Positions 1-8,551 of a stretch of 64,000 nt of DNA are shown here, piece after piece. The position numbers were made by a program, and so were the translations under genes. Under the pieces are notes generated by a model that saw only the letters and a program-made list of their open reading frames with translations, made no database searches and was not told the origin of the DNA. The stretch spans positions 62,001 through 126,000 of the forward strand of contig NZ_SNYJ01000007.1 of assembly GCF_004363045.1 (NCBI RefSeq). The letters are read 5' to 3'. This DNA is from Aureibacillus halotolerans (GTDB lineage: Bacteria > Bacillota > Bacilli > Bacillales > DSM-28697). Every line of letters starts with the position of its first letter. Position 1 is the stretch's first letter.

Positions 1-139
1 TTATTGCTCAGGCACGGCTTAAAAAAATTTTGTTATGAAATTTACTCATTCCAGCTGTTTTCATGTGTTGAAGGATTCTTAGCTTCAAAAATGAAGTTTC
101 ATTTCTTGAGGTGGTGTAAGATAGTAAATGTTGGCATCA

Positions 140-352
140 TCACTTTACTAAATAAGGCTGATATTTTTCTCTATTAGCTCTATCATGCGTTTGGTGTTTT
201 ATTTCAAACGCAGTTAAGTATTCATAATGCGAAAATGCCCAATGTTCTTCGTTGTATGCATTACGTGGAATCGTTTCATCTCTGCGTTTTTGTGTTCCAT
301 AATTGGGCTCAAGTCGTTTTCCCATTTTCTCCGTTATATGAGACAAAGACAA
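140..352 (-). CDS. Hypothetical small hydrophilic protein
   Basis: This is an open frame of 70 codons on the minus strand. An internal ATG at 325 follows the weak ribosome site ACGGAGAAA and would give a 61-residue product beginning MGKRLEPNYG. The product is polar, rich in Tyr, His, Lys and Arg, and has no membrane segment. I do not recognise a family. Its upstream end touches the dispersed palindromic repeat, so any promoter would have to lie inside that repeat. The amino-acid composition looks protein-like, but without a homologue this could be a chance frame. Confidence 0.35.
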   Translation of the reverse strand: MSLSHITEKMGKRLEPNYGTQKRRDETIPRNAYNEEHWAFSHYEYLTAFEIKHQTHDRANREKYQPYLVK

Positions 353-612
353 ATAAAAACAATGTACGCAGAAACAACCATCAGCGTAGTCAAAATACGC
401 AGACTCCAGCGGGAACAGCGCGAGCTGAAGATCCCGCAGGAAAGCAAAATTCCGAGGAAGCTGAAGCCGTGCCCGCGGAAAGCGAAGTATTTTGACGAAG
501 CGGCCGTAATTCCTTTACACCCTAAAGGGCACAAGTCCATCATCGACTCAGAAGTACCTCTCGCCGTGATTTCTTTGCCGCTGGTGTCTCACTGAGTGGC
601 TGTTTTGATTCT
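348..612 (+). repeat. Modular palindromic intergenic repeat, copy 1
   Basis: The core (384-501) has imperfect inverted ends: the left end reads GCGTAGTCAAAATACGCAGA and the right end, read on the other strand, GCTTCGTCAAAATACTTCGC. The inside contains GAACAGCGCGAGCTGAAGAT and GAGGAAGCTGAAGCCGTGCC. A second module follows at about 521-585 (CCCTAAAGGGCACAAG, then ATCGACTC, then TTTCTTTGCCG). The same parts recur at 22.2, 34.5 and 57.1 kb. The open frames across this copy are a by-product of the repeat. It contains no transposase gene. Confidence 0.85.
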
Positions 613-795
613 TTTTTCTTGCTCAGACATTTCTCCACAAAGGCAAATCAGTGTTTAAGGTGATTTTAACGTTGCGAAAGTAAAATAATTAAGAGGTCCA
701 ACGACGTGTCGTTGAAAAGCTAGCCTGAAAGCAATGTGTCCAGTTCTGCCTCGTCCTCTGTCTTCATACGATGGGATAAGAGGAGGAAAGGACTC
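613..795. other. Intergenic stretch before ylxY
   Basis: No gene is visible here. The stretch holds a short perfect hairpin (CAACGAC, GT, GTCGTTG) near 692-707 with no following T run. The ylxY ribosome site AGGAGG lies at 781-786. I see no convincing promoter. Confidence 0.5.
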
Positions 796-1809
796 ATGAA
801 ACAAAACGCATTGTCTATGGTCATTTATTTTGTGTTGATTATCGGGATGCTCCCGACCTTGTTTTTGCTTCCACATGTAGAACAATATGTGGAAGCTGTT
901 AAAGACAAAGAGGCGATAATGGTGTCTGGTGAACCGTCAGAGGACAAGCTTTATGAAGCGGTTCGCAAAAGTGCTGAGAAACGCAATATCCCTCCTGTGA
1001 ATGCAAGAATTGATCGTGTATGGAAGGCTGTTCCTGGGCTAGCTGGCCTGGAAGTTGATATCGAGGCATCAGTAGATCGGATGAGGAAAAGGGGCGTGTT
1101 TGAAGAGCATTTGCTAGTCTTTAAGGAAGTGCAACCAGAAGTCACGTTATCGGATCTTCCACCATCGCCTGTTTACAAAGGGAATGAAGGCAAAAATAAA
1201 GTGGCCTTTTTAATTAATGTTGCTTGGGGAAATGAGTACATTCCTGATATTCTCAGCACATTAAAAGAGCATGGCGTTCATGCAAGTTTTTCTTTAGAAG
1301 GGCGTTGGGCGCGGGAAAACATTGAACTGGCAAGGATGATTGCTCAGAATGGGCATGATATCGGCAATCACTCGTATTCTCACCCTGATATGACTTCGCT
1401 CTCAAAAGCCGAAGCCAAAAAGGAAATCAATCGTACAAATGAGGTCGTTGAGGCTGTGATTGGACAAAGGCCAGTATGGTTTGGACCTCCGAGTGGGGCG
1501 TATAACGAAGTGACCATTCAAGCCGCCGCAGAGGAAGGGATGCGAACTGTTCTATGGACGGTGGATACAATTGACTGGAAAAAACCAAAACCGGATGAAA
1601 TGGTTCAGCGAGTCGATCGCCTCATTCATCCAGCAGCCATCGTTTTAATGCACCCAACGGAGTCGACACGAGACGGACTCGATGCAATGATAGAGAAGAT
1701 AGAAGCCAAACAGCTTGGGATTACCTCCGTATCAGCTTTACTTAGCGAAAGCCGGCGTCCGCAAGTCGCCGAATCATTCATTAGGGATGACTTTTATGTG
1801 GATCGTTGA
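796..1809 (+). CDS. ylxY: Polysaccharide deacetylase family protein YlxY
   Basis: The product has 337 residues with an N-terminal membrane anchor or signal segment (about residues 7-25) and a C-terminal polysaccharide-deacetylase (NodB) domain. The metal-binding HSYSHPD motif is present near residue 192. The usual first motif TFDDG is replaced by NVAWGNE near residue 140, so the catalytic and metal-binding aspartates are missing and activity on peptidoglycan or chitin is doubtful. The ATG at 796 is chosen because AGGAGGAAAGGACTC precedes it; a longer frame from 736 lacks a ribosome site. The gene lies directly upstream of mlpA, as in B. subtilis. Confidence 0.9.
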   Translation: MKQNALSMVIYFVLIIGMLPTLFLLPHVEQYVEAVKDKEAIMVSGEPSEDKLYEAVRKSAEKRNIPPVNARIDRVWKAVPGLAGLEVDIEASVDRMRKRGVFEEHLLVFKEVQPEVTLSDLPPSPVYKGNEGKNKVAFLINVAWGNEYIPDILSTLKEHGVHASFSLEGRWARENIELARMIAQNGHDIGNHSYSHPDMTSLSKAEAKKEINRTNEVVEAVIGQRPVWFGPPSGAYNEVTIQAAAEEGMRTVLWTVDTIDWKKPKPDEMVQRVDRLIHPAAIVLMHPTESTRDGLDAMIEKIEAKQLGITSVSALLSESRRPQVAESFIRDDFYVDR

Positions 1810-1854
1810 TACAATATACGTTGATTTTCGATAGTGTGATGAGGAGGAAACGGA

Positions 1855-3063
1855 TTGCTTAGAACACATACATGCAGCAACGGCGTTCGAATTGTTGCAG
1901 AACCCCTACCAAATGTTCAATCAGTCGCATTGGGCCTTTGGATTAAAACCGGATCAAGACATGAGACTGCGTCGCAAAATGGCATGTCTCATTTTTTAGA
2001 ACACATGATGTTTAAAGGGACACCTACACGATCTGCAAAGGAAATTGCAGCGTTTTTTGATCGGATTGGCGGAGAAGTCAATGCTTATACGTCCAAGGAG
2101 TATACGTGCTTTCATGCCCGAGTGCTAGGAACACATGCCAAAGCAACGATAGACGTGTTGGCTGATATGTTTCTGAATTCGTCCTTTGACGAAGGCGAGA
2201 TCGAGAAAGAGAAAAAGGTCGTAACAGAGGAAATAAAGATGTACGAGGATACACCTGACGATCTTGTGCACGATGTTCTTATGGAAGCCAGCTATCGTGA
2301 TCACCCGTTAGGTAGGCCAATTTTAGGCACAGTGAATACGGTGAAACAGTTTTCAAAATCAACATTGACCGCCTTTCAAAAAAAGCATTACACTCCGAGC
2401 AATGTCGTCATCTCCATCGCAGGCAATTACGACGATGCCGTACTTGCTCAATTGGAAGAAGGCTTTGGTTCGTTTACTGTGTCGGGGAATGAAGCTTTTG
2501 AAGCACAAACACCAGCTTTTGAAGGATTGACACTTGAGCGCACAAAAGATACCGAGCAGGCACACCTATGCCTCGGGTACGAGGGCGTGCCCATTAATGA
2601 CAAGCGCATCTTTCCAATGTCAATCGTAAACAACCACCTAGGAGGCAGCATGAGCAGTCGACTGTTCCAAAAAATACGTGAGGATTTAGGACTCGCCTAC
2701 TCCGTCTTTTCCTACCATTCCTCCTTTGCAGACGTTGGCTTGCTTACCATTTACGCAGGTACGGGTAGTGAACAGCTAGAGCAATTGCGAGACGTGATAG
2801 ACCACTGCCTAACAACCCTAACCAATGGATTAACAGAAGATGAACTGCTCATGCAAAAAGAACAGCTTAAAGGTCATCTGCTTTTGTCTATGGAAGGCAC
2901 AGGAAGCCATATGCAGCGCAACGGGAAAAATGAGCTCCTGCTAGGCAAACACCGCACAAACGAAGAATTGATCCAACTCATCAACAACGTCACCCTCGAC
3001 GACTGCCATACCCTCATAGAGCAAGTATTTAAAGGGAAAAAAGCCACAGCCATTGTGACGTAG
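1855..3063 (+). CDS. mlpA: M16 family zinc peptidase MlpA (YmxG)
   Basis: This is a 402-residue M16 (pitrilysin / processing-peptidase type) metallopeptidase. The inverted zinc motif HFLEH is at residues 46-50 and the downstream glutamate cluster (EEIKMYED) near 125 supplies the third ligand, so it should be active. The start is TTG at 1855, preceded by GAGGAGGAAA. In B. subtilis the homologue lies between ylxY and ymxH and has been linked to control of protease production; the substrate is not known. The TAG stop is the first codon-sized piece of the 124-bp tandem array that follows. Confidence 0.93.
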   Translation: MLRTHTCSNGVRIVAEPLPNVQSVALGLWIKTGSRHETASQNGMSHFLEHMMFKGTPTRSAKEIAAFFDRIGGEVNAYTSKEYTCFHARVLGTHAKATIDVLADMFLNSSFDEGEIEKEKKVVTEEIKMYEDTPDDLVHDVLMEASYRDHPLGRPILGTVNTVKQFSKSTLTAFQKKHYTPSNVVISIAGNYDDAVLAQLEEGFGSFTVSGNEAFEAQTPAFEGLTLERTKDTEQAHLCLGYEGVPINDKRIFPMSIVNNHLGGSMSSRLFQKIREDLGLAYSVFSYHSSFADVGLLTIYAGTGSEQLEQLRDVIDHCLTTLTNGLTEDELLMQKEQLKGHLLLSMEGTGSHMQRNGKNELLLGKHRTNEELIQLINNVTLDDCHTLIEQVFKGKKATAIVT

Positions 3064-3530
3064 CCAAGAAAAGCGAAGGCGAGTACGTTATGAAACGGAG
3101 GGCAGAACATCCTCAAACAGGGAAATGGTTCTTTCATTTCTCTCGTTTGGGGATTTCTGTCCCGCAGTTTCAGCGAGCCGTAGCTAGCCAAGAAAAGCGA
3201 AGGCGAGTACGCTATGAAACGGAGGGCAGAACATCCTCAAACAGGGAAATGGTTCTTTCATTTCTCTCGTTTGGAGATTTCTGTCCCGCAGTTTCAGCGA
3301 GCCGCAGCTGGACAAAGAAAAGCGGAGCGCCGTTGTACAGAAGCGCAGGTCAGAACATCATCGGGCAGGGAAATGGTTCTTCACATTTCACTAGCCCGAG
3401 GATTTCTGCGCCGCAGCTTCTACGGCGCGCAGCTAGCCAAGAAAAGCGGAGCGCCGTGCGCAAGTATTCGAATCATCCCCAAACCTAGAAATGGGTCTCC
3501 TATTTCAAGGTTTGGGGATGTCTTTTGTAT
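3061..3530 (+). repeat. 124-bp tandem array of hairpin-forming units (3 full, 1 partial)
   Basis: Units begin at about 3061, 3185, 3306 and 3429. Each starts with a variant of TAGCCAAGAAAAGCG and contains a nested hairpin. In unit 1 the arms are ATCCTCAAAC (3109-3118) and GTTTGGGGAT (3145-3154), with inner arms GAAATG and CATTTC. Unit 3 has CGGGC with GCCCG where units 1 and 2 have CAAAC with GTTTG, so pairing is kept while sequence changes. Unit 4 forms a perfect 11-bp stem (3475-3485 with 3509-3519) followed by TCTTTT and may work as the terminator of mlpA. The long frames through the array (MKRRAEHPQTGK repeated) are best explained by the repeat. Confidence 0.85.
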
Positions 3531-3598
3531 TAAAGAGCCTTGCCACATCCCATGCTCCCTTGATAATGCATCACCACAACCCTATCTTCACCTCATCC

Positions 3599-4057
3599 TC
3601 AATCACTTTCGCACGTTTGAATGGAGCTCTGCAACACAGGAGAGCCAAGCTTTAATGACGTTGTATTCGAAGGTCGAACCTGAAAGACGACCCTTTTAAG
3701 CTCTGCCGAAATATAGTCAAATCGCCCTGCCCACGTAGGGCTTTCATTTTCAGCTGTCGGGTAAAGCGCGAAACGCCAGCTTATTTCACTAGGGATGGTC
3801 GCAAAGCCCTCATAACGATCAAATGCGCCGTAGGTCGATGGCGGGGGGAGGTGCACGGCATGAATACTTGCACTTGTGCGGGCAAAGCTTGGGGGATTTA
3901 ACTGTGGCTTATAAACAAGAGAGACACCATTTGCATTCATCGCCTGTTGATCATTCGGGGTTAAAAGAATGAGGCATGGCATGGTTGATGCATGACTATA
4001 GAGCGGGGCTGCCTACGGCCATAAACAGAGTAGCATGATAAAAAGAACGCGGCGCAT
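3599..4057 (-). pseudogene. Small secreted protein gene interrupted by an in-frame amber codon
   Basis: On the minus strand an ATG at 4057 follows GAGGAAGG and starts a signal-peptide-like stretch (MRRVLFIMLLCLWP). A TAG at 4015-4013 then interrupts the frame. Reading continues in the same frame (AAPLYSHAS, a plausible signal-peptidase site) into 127 further residues from ATG 3982 to the stop at 3599. The mature part is rich in Ser, Thr and Pro and I do not recognise it. A single base change (TGG or CAG to TAG) would explain it. A sequencing error, or a shorter intact protein from 3982, cannot be excluded. Confidence 0.45.
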
Positions 4058-4214
4058 AAGACACAACCTTCCTCATTTTCCCCTAGCATCCCCAAACCTT
4101 CGATTAGTACACATTGGTCCCTATGCGGATCTTTCTAAAATCAGAAGACGAGCATGTTGCTGCTGATGAAATCATAAAATGAACGAAATGACTTAGTGAA
4201 AGAAGGCGTTGAGG

Positions 4215-4469
4215 TTGCGACTAAGTGAACTGAATTCAAAAGAAATCATTGATTTGAACAATGGAGAGCGGCATGGCACGGTCGGGCAATGCGACCTTGA
4301 GATTGATGTGCGTTCAGGGAACATTCATAGAATTATTGTTCCTGACTTGAAGTGGCTTGGGCTCAAAAAAGCAAGTGATCGCCTGACCATTGAGTGGAGT
4401 GATATTGAAACGATTGGCAAGGACATGGTTCTTATAAACAGTAGAGTGGAATTGTCTGATGTGGACTAA
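4215..4469 (+). CDS. ymxH: YlmC/YmxH family PRC-barrel sporulation protein
   Basis: The 84-residue product begins MRLSELNSKEIIDLNNGERH and matches the PRC-barrel-like YlmC/YmxH family of small Firmicute proteins. The start is TTG at 4215: GAAGG lies eight bases upstream, while the alternative TTG at 4209 is too close to it. The gene sits between mlpA and dpaA, its usual place. The molecular function is not known; the location next to the dipicolinate operon and the family name suggest a sporulation link. Confidence 0.85.
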   Translation: MRLSELNSKEIIDLNNGERHGTVGQCDLEIDVRSGNIHRIIVPDLKWLGLKKASDRLTIEWSDIETIGKDMVLINSRVELSDVD

Positions 4470-4471
4470 TC

Positions 4472-4498
4472 ACCTTCATCGCTTTTCGTCATACACTA
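4472..4498 (+). promoter_or_regulatory. Sigma-K type promoter of dpaAB
   Basis: The -10 element CATACACTA (4490-4498) fits the sigma-K pattern CATA-N3-TA exactly. A -35 ACC (4472-4474) lies 15 bases upstream. The dpaA ribosome site follows about 45 bases later. In B. subtilis the spoVF operon is transcribed by sigma-K in the mother cell, which agrees. Confidence 0.75.
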
Positions 4499-4552
4499 TG
4501 GTGAAACATCACATAAACGGGTGGCTGGGAAAGCAAAAAAGAAGGTGATTTT

Positions 4553-5455
4553 TTGACAGAGGGAAAACATATCGCAATGTTTGGCGGAGATGCAAGGCAG
4601 TTAGAGGTTGTTCGTTTTTTACAGGAGGCTGGCGCTCAGCTTAGCTTGTACGGCTTTGATCAATTGGACACGGTAGACACAAGTGCTGTGAAAAAGAGTT
4701 GGCAGACCGCGGATCTTTCTAATACCGATGCGGTGCTTTTGCCAGTGTCTGGCATTCAGTTAAATGGGACCATTGAATCCATGTTTTCAAACGAGCGTGT
4801 TGAGCTCTCTTTAGAAGCTCTGAAGCAGACACCTGCGCACTGCAAAGTGTTCACGGGAATTGCAAACGATACGCTTGTCAAGCTGTGTCACGCAGCGAAT
4901 CGAACGCTAATACCAATACTTGACCGGGATGATGTGGCGATATTTAACTCGATTCCTACCGCAGAGGGCGCTGTGATGATGGTCATTCAAAATACAGATT
5001 ACACCATTCATTCATCTAAAGTCGCCGTTCTTGGCTGGGGACGTACTGGCATTACGGTGGCTCGAACGTTTCATGCTCTTGGTGCCAATGTCTTTGTTGG
5101 CGCACGAAGCTCAAGTCATCTGGCGCGTATTGAGGAAACCGGCTATACATCCTTTCACACCTCTGATATGCAAGCGCATCTAAATGATGTCAATATTTGC
5201 ATCAATACCATTCCGGATCAAATGCTTACAAAGGACATCTTGCAAACCATGTCTACGAACACGCTCATTATTGACCTTGCTTCAAAGCCGGGAGGAACAG
5301 ACTTCAAATATGCAGAAGAACTTGGGCTTAAAGCCATTCTTGCGCCTGGATTGCCTGGGATCGTGGCACCGAAAACAGCAGGTCAAATCTTGGCGAAAAT
5401 CCTCTCCCAGTTACTCCAGCAAAACGATGAGGAAGCGAAAGGAGAGGTGAGCTAA
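4553..5455 (+). CDS. dpaA: Dipicolinate synthase subunit A
   Basis: The 300-residue product is the DpaA (SpoVFA) subunit, which with DpaB oxidises dihydrodipicolinate to dipicolinic acid in the mother cell; the acid is then loaded into the spore core. A Rossmann nucleotide-binding loop (VLGWGRTG) is at about residues 159-166. The start is TTG at 4553, eight bases or so after GAAGGTGA. dpaB follows after one base, so the two are translated from one transcript. Length and context match the B. subtilis protein. Confidence 0.95.
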   Translation: MTEGKHIAMFGGDARQLEVVRFLQEAGAQLSLYGFDQLDTVDTSAVKKSWQTADLSNTDAVLLPVSGIQLNGTIESMFSNERVELSLEALKQTPAHCKVFTGIANDTLVKLCHAANRTLIPILDRDDVAIFNSIPTAEGAVMMVIQNTDYTIHSSKVAVLGWGRTGITVARTFHALGANVFVGARSSSHLARIEETGYTSFHTSDMQAHLNDVNICINTIPDQMLTKDILQTMSTNTLIIDLASKPGGTDFKYAEELGLKAILAPGLPGIVAPKTAGQILAKILSQLLQQNDEEAKGEVS

Positions 5456-5456
5456 C

Positions 5457-6050
5457 GTGAAATTAAAAGGCAAGCGAATTGGCTTCGGGATGACGGGCTC
5501 TCATTGCACGTATGAAGAAGTCATGCCACAAATGCAGGTGCTTATGGATGAAGGCGCAAAAGTCGTTCCAATTGTAAGCTCCACACTTGTTCATACGAGT
5601 ACTCGCTTTGGGCAGGCAGGCGAATGGGTCGAGAAAATCGAGAAGGCTACCGGCGAAAAAGTCATTGATAGCATCGTAAAAGCAGAGCCGCTCGGACCAA
5701 AAACTCCATTGGATTGTATGGTGATTGCCCCACTAACTGGAAACTCATTAAGCAAGTTCGCAAACGCCATGACAGATACTCCGGTTTTAATGGCCGCGAA
5801 AGCAACACTTCGAAACCGTTCGCCCGTTGTATTGGCCATCTCCACAAATGATGCCCTTGGTCTTAATGGCGTTAATTTAATGCGGCTGATGGCAACGAAG
5901 CACATTTATTTTGTGCCGTTTGGTCAAGATGATCCAGTGAAGAAGCCAACCTCTCTGGTGGCTCGGATGTCTGACCTGCTTCCAACGGTACAGGCAGCAA
6001 TCGAAAATGTACAATATCAGCCCGTCATCGTCGAAACGAACAAATCCTAA
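5457..6050 (+). CDS. dpaB: Dipicolinate synthase subunit B
   Basis: The 197-residue product is a flavoprotein-fold subunit (SpoVFB) that partners DpaA. The N-terminal IGFGMTGSHCTYEEVMPQM and the central MVIAPLTGNSLSKFANAMTD are typical of this flavin-binding family. The start is GTG at 5457 after AAAGGAGAGGTGAGC, which overlaps the end of dpaA. A terminator follows at 6058, so dpaAB forms a short operon separate from asd. Confidence 0.95.
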   Translation: MKLKGKRIGFGMTGSHCTYEEVMPQMQVLMDEGAKVVPIVSSTLVHTSTRFGQAGEWVEKIEKATGEKVIDSIVKAEPLGPKTPLDCMVIAPLTGNSLSKFANAMTDTPVLMAAKATLRNRSPVVLAISTNDALGLNGVNLMRLMATKHIYFVPFGQDDPVKKPTSLVARMSDLLPTVQAAIENVQYQPVIVETNKS

Positions 6051-6057
6051 CTAAAGT

Positions 6058-6088
6058 GTGCGGCTAGTTCAAAATGCCGCGCCTTTTT
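6058..6088 (+). terminator. Terminator of dpaAB
   Basis: The stem GTGCGGC pairs with GCCGCGC across an 11-base loop and is followed by CTTTTT. Confidence 0.8.
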
Positions 6089-6119
6089 CAATTGTCTTCC
6101 ACGAAAACACAGGGAACAT

Positions 6120-6147
6120 TTGCTTGTCTACGGAGCTATGATAAAAT
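6120..6147 (+). promoter_or_regulatory. Probable sigma-A promoter of asd-dapG-dapA
   Basis: TTGCTT (6120-6125) and TAAAAT (6142-6147) are separated by 16 bases and lie between the dpaAB terminator and asd. This would give the three biosynthetic genes a vegetative promoter of their own. Confidence 0.5.
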
Positions 6148-6197
6148 ACGACTAGAACCTTTCGCAGTTTGCGATGTTCAATCGAGAGGAGAAACCT

Positions 6198-7250
6198 ATG
6201 AATACACAACAAACCTATCATGTTGCAGTCGTTGGTGCTACTGGCGCTGTAGGCGAGAAAATGCTAGAAACGTTATCGAAACGTTCATTTCCAATCGGGA
6301 AACTAACGCTATTATCATCAAAGCGCTCAGCAGGCAAAACGCTTGTCTATAATAACGAAACGTATGAGGTGCAGGAAGCGACACCTGAATCTTTTGCAGG
6401 TGTCGACATTGCCCTTTTTAGTGCGGGTGGATCTGTGTCTAAAAAACTAGCTCCAGAAGCTGTCAAGCACGGTGCAATCGTCATTGACAATACGAGCGCG
6501 TTTCGAATGGACACAGAAGTTCCTTTGGTCGTACCAGAGGTCAATCCGGAAGATTTAACAGCACACAAAGGCATTATTGCCAATCCAAATTGCTCCACCA
6601 TCCAAATGGTGGCTGCATTGAAACCGATCAAAGAACGCTACGGGCTTTCCCGAGTGATTGTTTCTACGTACCAGGCTGTATCCGGTGCTGGGACAGAAGC
6701 CATTGAGGAGATGAAACAGCAATCACGTGACCTCCTAGACGGCAAAGCAGCAGAGCCAAAGATATTGCCCGTTGGCGGAGACAAAAAGCATTATCAAATT
6801 GCTTTTAATGCCATACCGCAAATTGATGTGTTTCAGGACAATGGGTATACGTTTGAAGAAATGAAAATGATAAACGAGACGAAAAAGATTCTTCATGATG
6901 AAGACCTTTCTGTGTCTGCAACATGTGTTCGCTTGCCGGTCGCATCTGGTCATGCAGAGTCCGTTTATATCGAAACTGAAGCAACAGATGTAACAGCAGA
7001 GGAGATAAAAGCATTGCTTCAGACGGCAGAAGGGGTCACGCTCCAAGACGATCCATCAACGCAAACGTATCCGATGCCCGCACTAGCAGAAGGCAAAGAT
7101 GATGTGTTCGTCGGCAGAGTGAGAAAAGACCCAGACGTAGCAAATGGCATTCATCTTTGGGTCGTTTCTGACAATCTTTTAAAAGGGGCCGCCTTAAACT
7201 CTGTCCAAATTGCCGAACGAATGATTGAAATGAAGCTTTTGAACTCGTAA
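6198..7250 (+). CDS. asd: Aspartate-semialdehyde dehydrogenase
   Basis: The 350-residue enzyme reduces aspartyl phosphate to aspartate semialdehyde with NADPH, the branch point for lysine/diaminopimelate, threonine and methionine. An N-terminal VVGATGAVG nucleotide loop and the catalytic cysteine in NPNCST (Cys132) are visible. The ATG at 6198 is chosen over an upstream ATG at 6174 because GAGAGGAGAAACC precedes it. The gene heads the asd-dapG-dapA unit with 17 bases to dapG. Confidence 0.97.
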   Translation: MNTQQTYHVAVVGATGAVGEKMLETLSKRSFPIGKLTLLSSKRSAGKTLVYNNETYEVQEATPESFAGVDIALFSAGGSVSKKLAPEAVKHGAIVIDNTSAFRMDTEVPLVVPEVNPEDLTAHKGIIANPNCSTIQMVAALKPIKERYGLSRVIVSTYQAVSGAGTEAIEEMKQQSRDLLDGKAAEPKILPVGGDKKHYQIAFNAIPQIDVFQDNGYTFEEMKMINETKKILHDEDLSVSATCVRLPVASGHAESVYIETEATDVTAEEIKALLQTAEGVTLQDDPSTQTYPMPALAEGKDDVFVGRVRKDPDVANGIHLWVVSDNLLKGAALNSVQIAERMIEMKLLNS

Positions 7251-7267
7251 AGTAGGGTGTGTAATTT

Positions 7268-8515
7268 ATGGCAAAACGTATTGTCCAAAAGTTTGGTGGA
7301 ACGTCCGTAAAGGATGAAGCTTCCCGAGAGCAGGCAGCGTCTCATGTGAAGCGAGCGATTAAGGAAGGCTACAAGGTCGTGGTGGTCGTCTCTGCGATTG
7401 GAAGGCAGGGAGCACCATATGCCACAGACACGTTGCTCGGTCTCGTGTCAGAATCGACCGCGGATGCTCGCTCGCTTGATTTGTTGGCTTCCTGTGGAGA
7501 AGTCATTTCTGCCGTTTTATTTACGGATCTCCTTAAACAGAAAAATATGACGGCTACGGCGATGACTGGGGCGCAGGCAGGTTTTGTCACAAGCAGTGAT
7601 TTTGGTGATGCCAAAATTACCGAGATGAAATGCGATTCACTAAAAAAAACGTTAGAGTCCTATGATGTCGTCGTTGTAGCTGGTTTTCAAGGGATGGATG
7701 ATCAAGGTGAGGTGACAACGTTAGGCCGCGGTGGAAGTGATACATCAGCTTCTGCCCTTGGCGCGGCATTACAGGCCGAATGGATCGACATTTTTACAGA
7801 TGTGGATGGTGTAATGACCGCAGATCCGCGCATTGTCAAATCCGCCCGTCAAATCCCTGTCGTCACGTACACAGAAATTTGCAATTTGGCGTATCAGGGA
7901 GCCAAGGTCATTCACCCAAGAGCTGTTGAAATTGCCATGCAGGCAAAAATTCCGATTCGAATTCGTTCGACGCATTCCGATTCTCCTGGAACGCTCGTGA
8001 CGGCGCTTGTGAAGTCAGAGGCAAAAATCGCGGATATTGATGAACGTCTTGTCACAGGCATTGCTCACGTCGCAAACGTCTCACAAATTACGGTCAAGGC
8101 AACGGGCGATCAGCCTATTCAACAAGCTGCGATTTTTAATGCAATGGCATCCGAGGGCATTTCGGTCGATTTTATTTCCATTACGCCGACGTATGTGTCG
8201 TATACTGTAAGCGCGTCATCAACAAATCGCGCCGAAATGGTGTTGAAAACACAAGGGCACACGCCTTTCATCAAAAAAGGCTGTGCCAAAGTGTCAGCCG
8301 TCGGAGCGGGCATGACTGGCGTGCCAGGTGTAGCGGCAAAAATTGTCGCTGCGCTTGCTGCGAAAAAAATTAACATTCTCCAGTCCGCCGATTCACATAC
8401 CACTATCTGGGTGCTCGTTGATGGCGAACATATGGAAGCAGCAGTTAATGCATTGCATGATGTGTTTTTACTGCCTTCAGAAATGACAACAACCTCTGTC
8501 GTTCATGAAGAGTAA
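7268..8515 (+). CDS. dapG: Aspartate kinase I, diaminopimelate-sensitive type
   Basis: The 415-residue aspartokinase begins IVQKFGGTS, the kinase substrate motif. It contains GFQGMDDQGEVTTLGRGGSD and two C-terminal ACT regulatory regions (about 270-400). The position between asd and dapA identifies it as the DapG isozyme, which in B. subtilis is inhibited by meso-diaminopimelate and serves cell wall and spore synthesis. The length fits. The ribosome site AGGGTG is modest. Confidence 0.95.
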   Translation: MAKRIVQKFGGTSVKDEASREQAASHVKRAIKEGYKVVVVVSAIGRQGAPYATDTLLGLVSESTADARSLDLLASCGEVISAVLFTDLLKQKNMTATAMTGAQAGFVTSSDFGDAKITEMKCDSLKKTLESYDVVVVAGFQGMDDQGEVTTLGRGGSDTSASALGAALQAEWIDIFTDVDGVMTADPRIVKSARQIPVVTYTEICNLAYQGAKVIHPRAVEIAMQAKIPIRIRSTHSDSPGTLVTALVKSEAKIADIDERLVTGIAHVANVSQITVKATGDQPIQQAAIFNAMASEGISVDFISITPTYVSYTVSASSTNRAEMVLKTQGHTPFIKKGCAKVSAVGAGMTGVPGVAAKIVAALAAKKINILQSADSHTTIWVLVDGEHMEAAVNALHDVFLLPSEMTTTSVVHEE

Positions 8516-8551
8516 AGCACGCAAGATATTTTATATGAAGGGGCGAATTAA

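Noticed and set aside
227..595. Overlapping plus-strand frames of 122 and 86 codons
   Set aside because: They run through the dispersed palindromic repeat, have no ribosome site, and similar fragments occur at the other repeat copies.
3090..3699. Frames of 132 and 161 codons with a repeated MKRRAEHPQTGK segment
   Set aside because: The repetition comes from the 124-bp DNA repeat; hairpin arms, not codons, are what is conserved between units.
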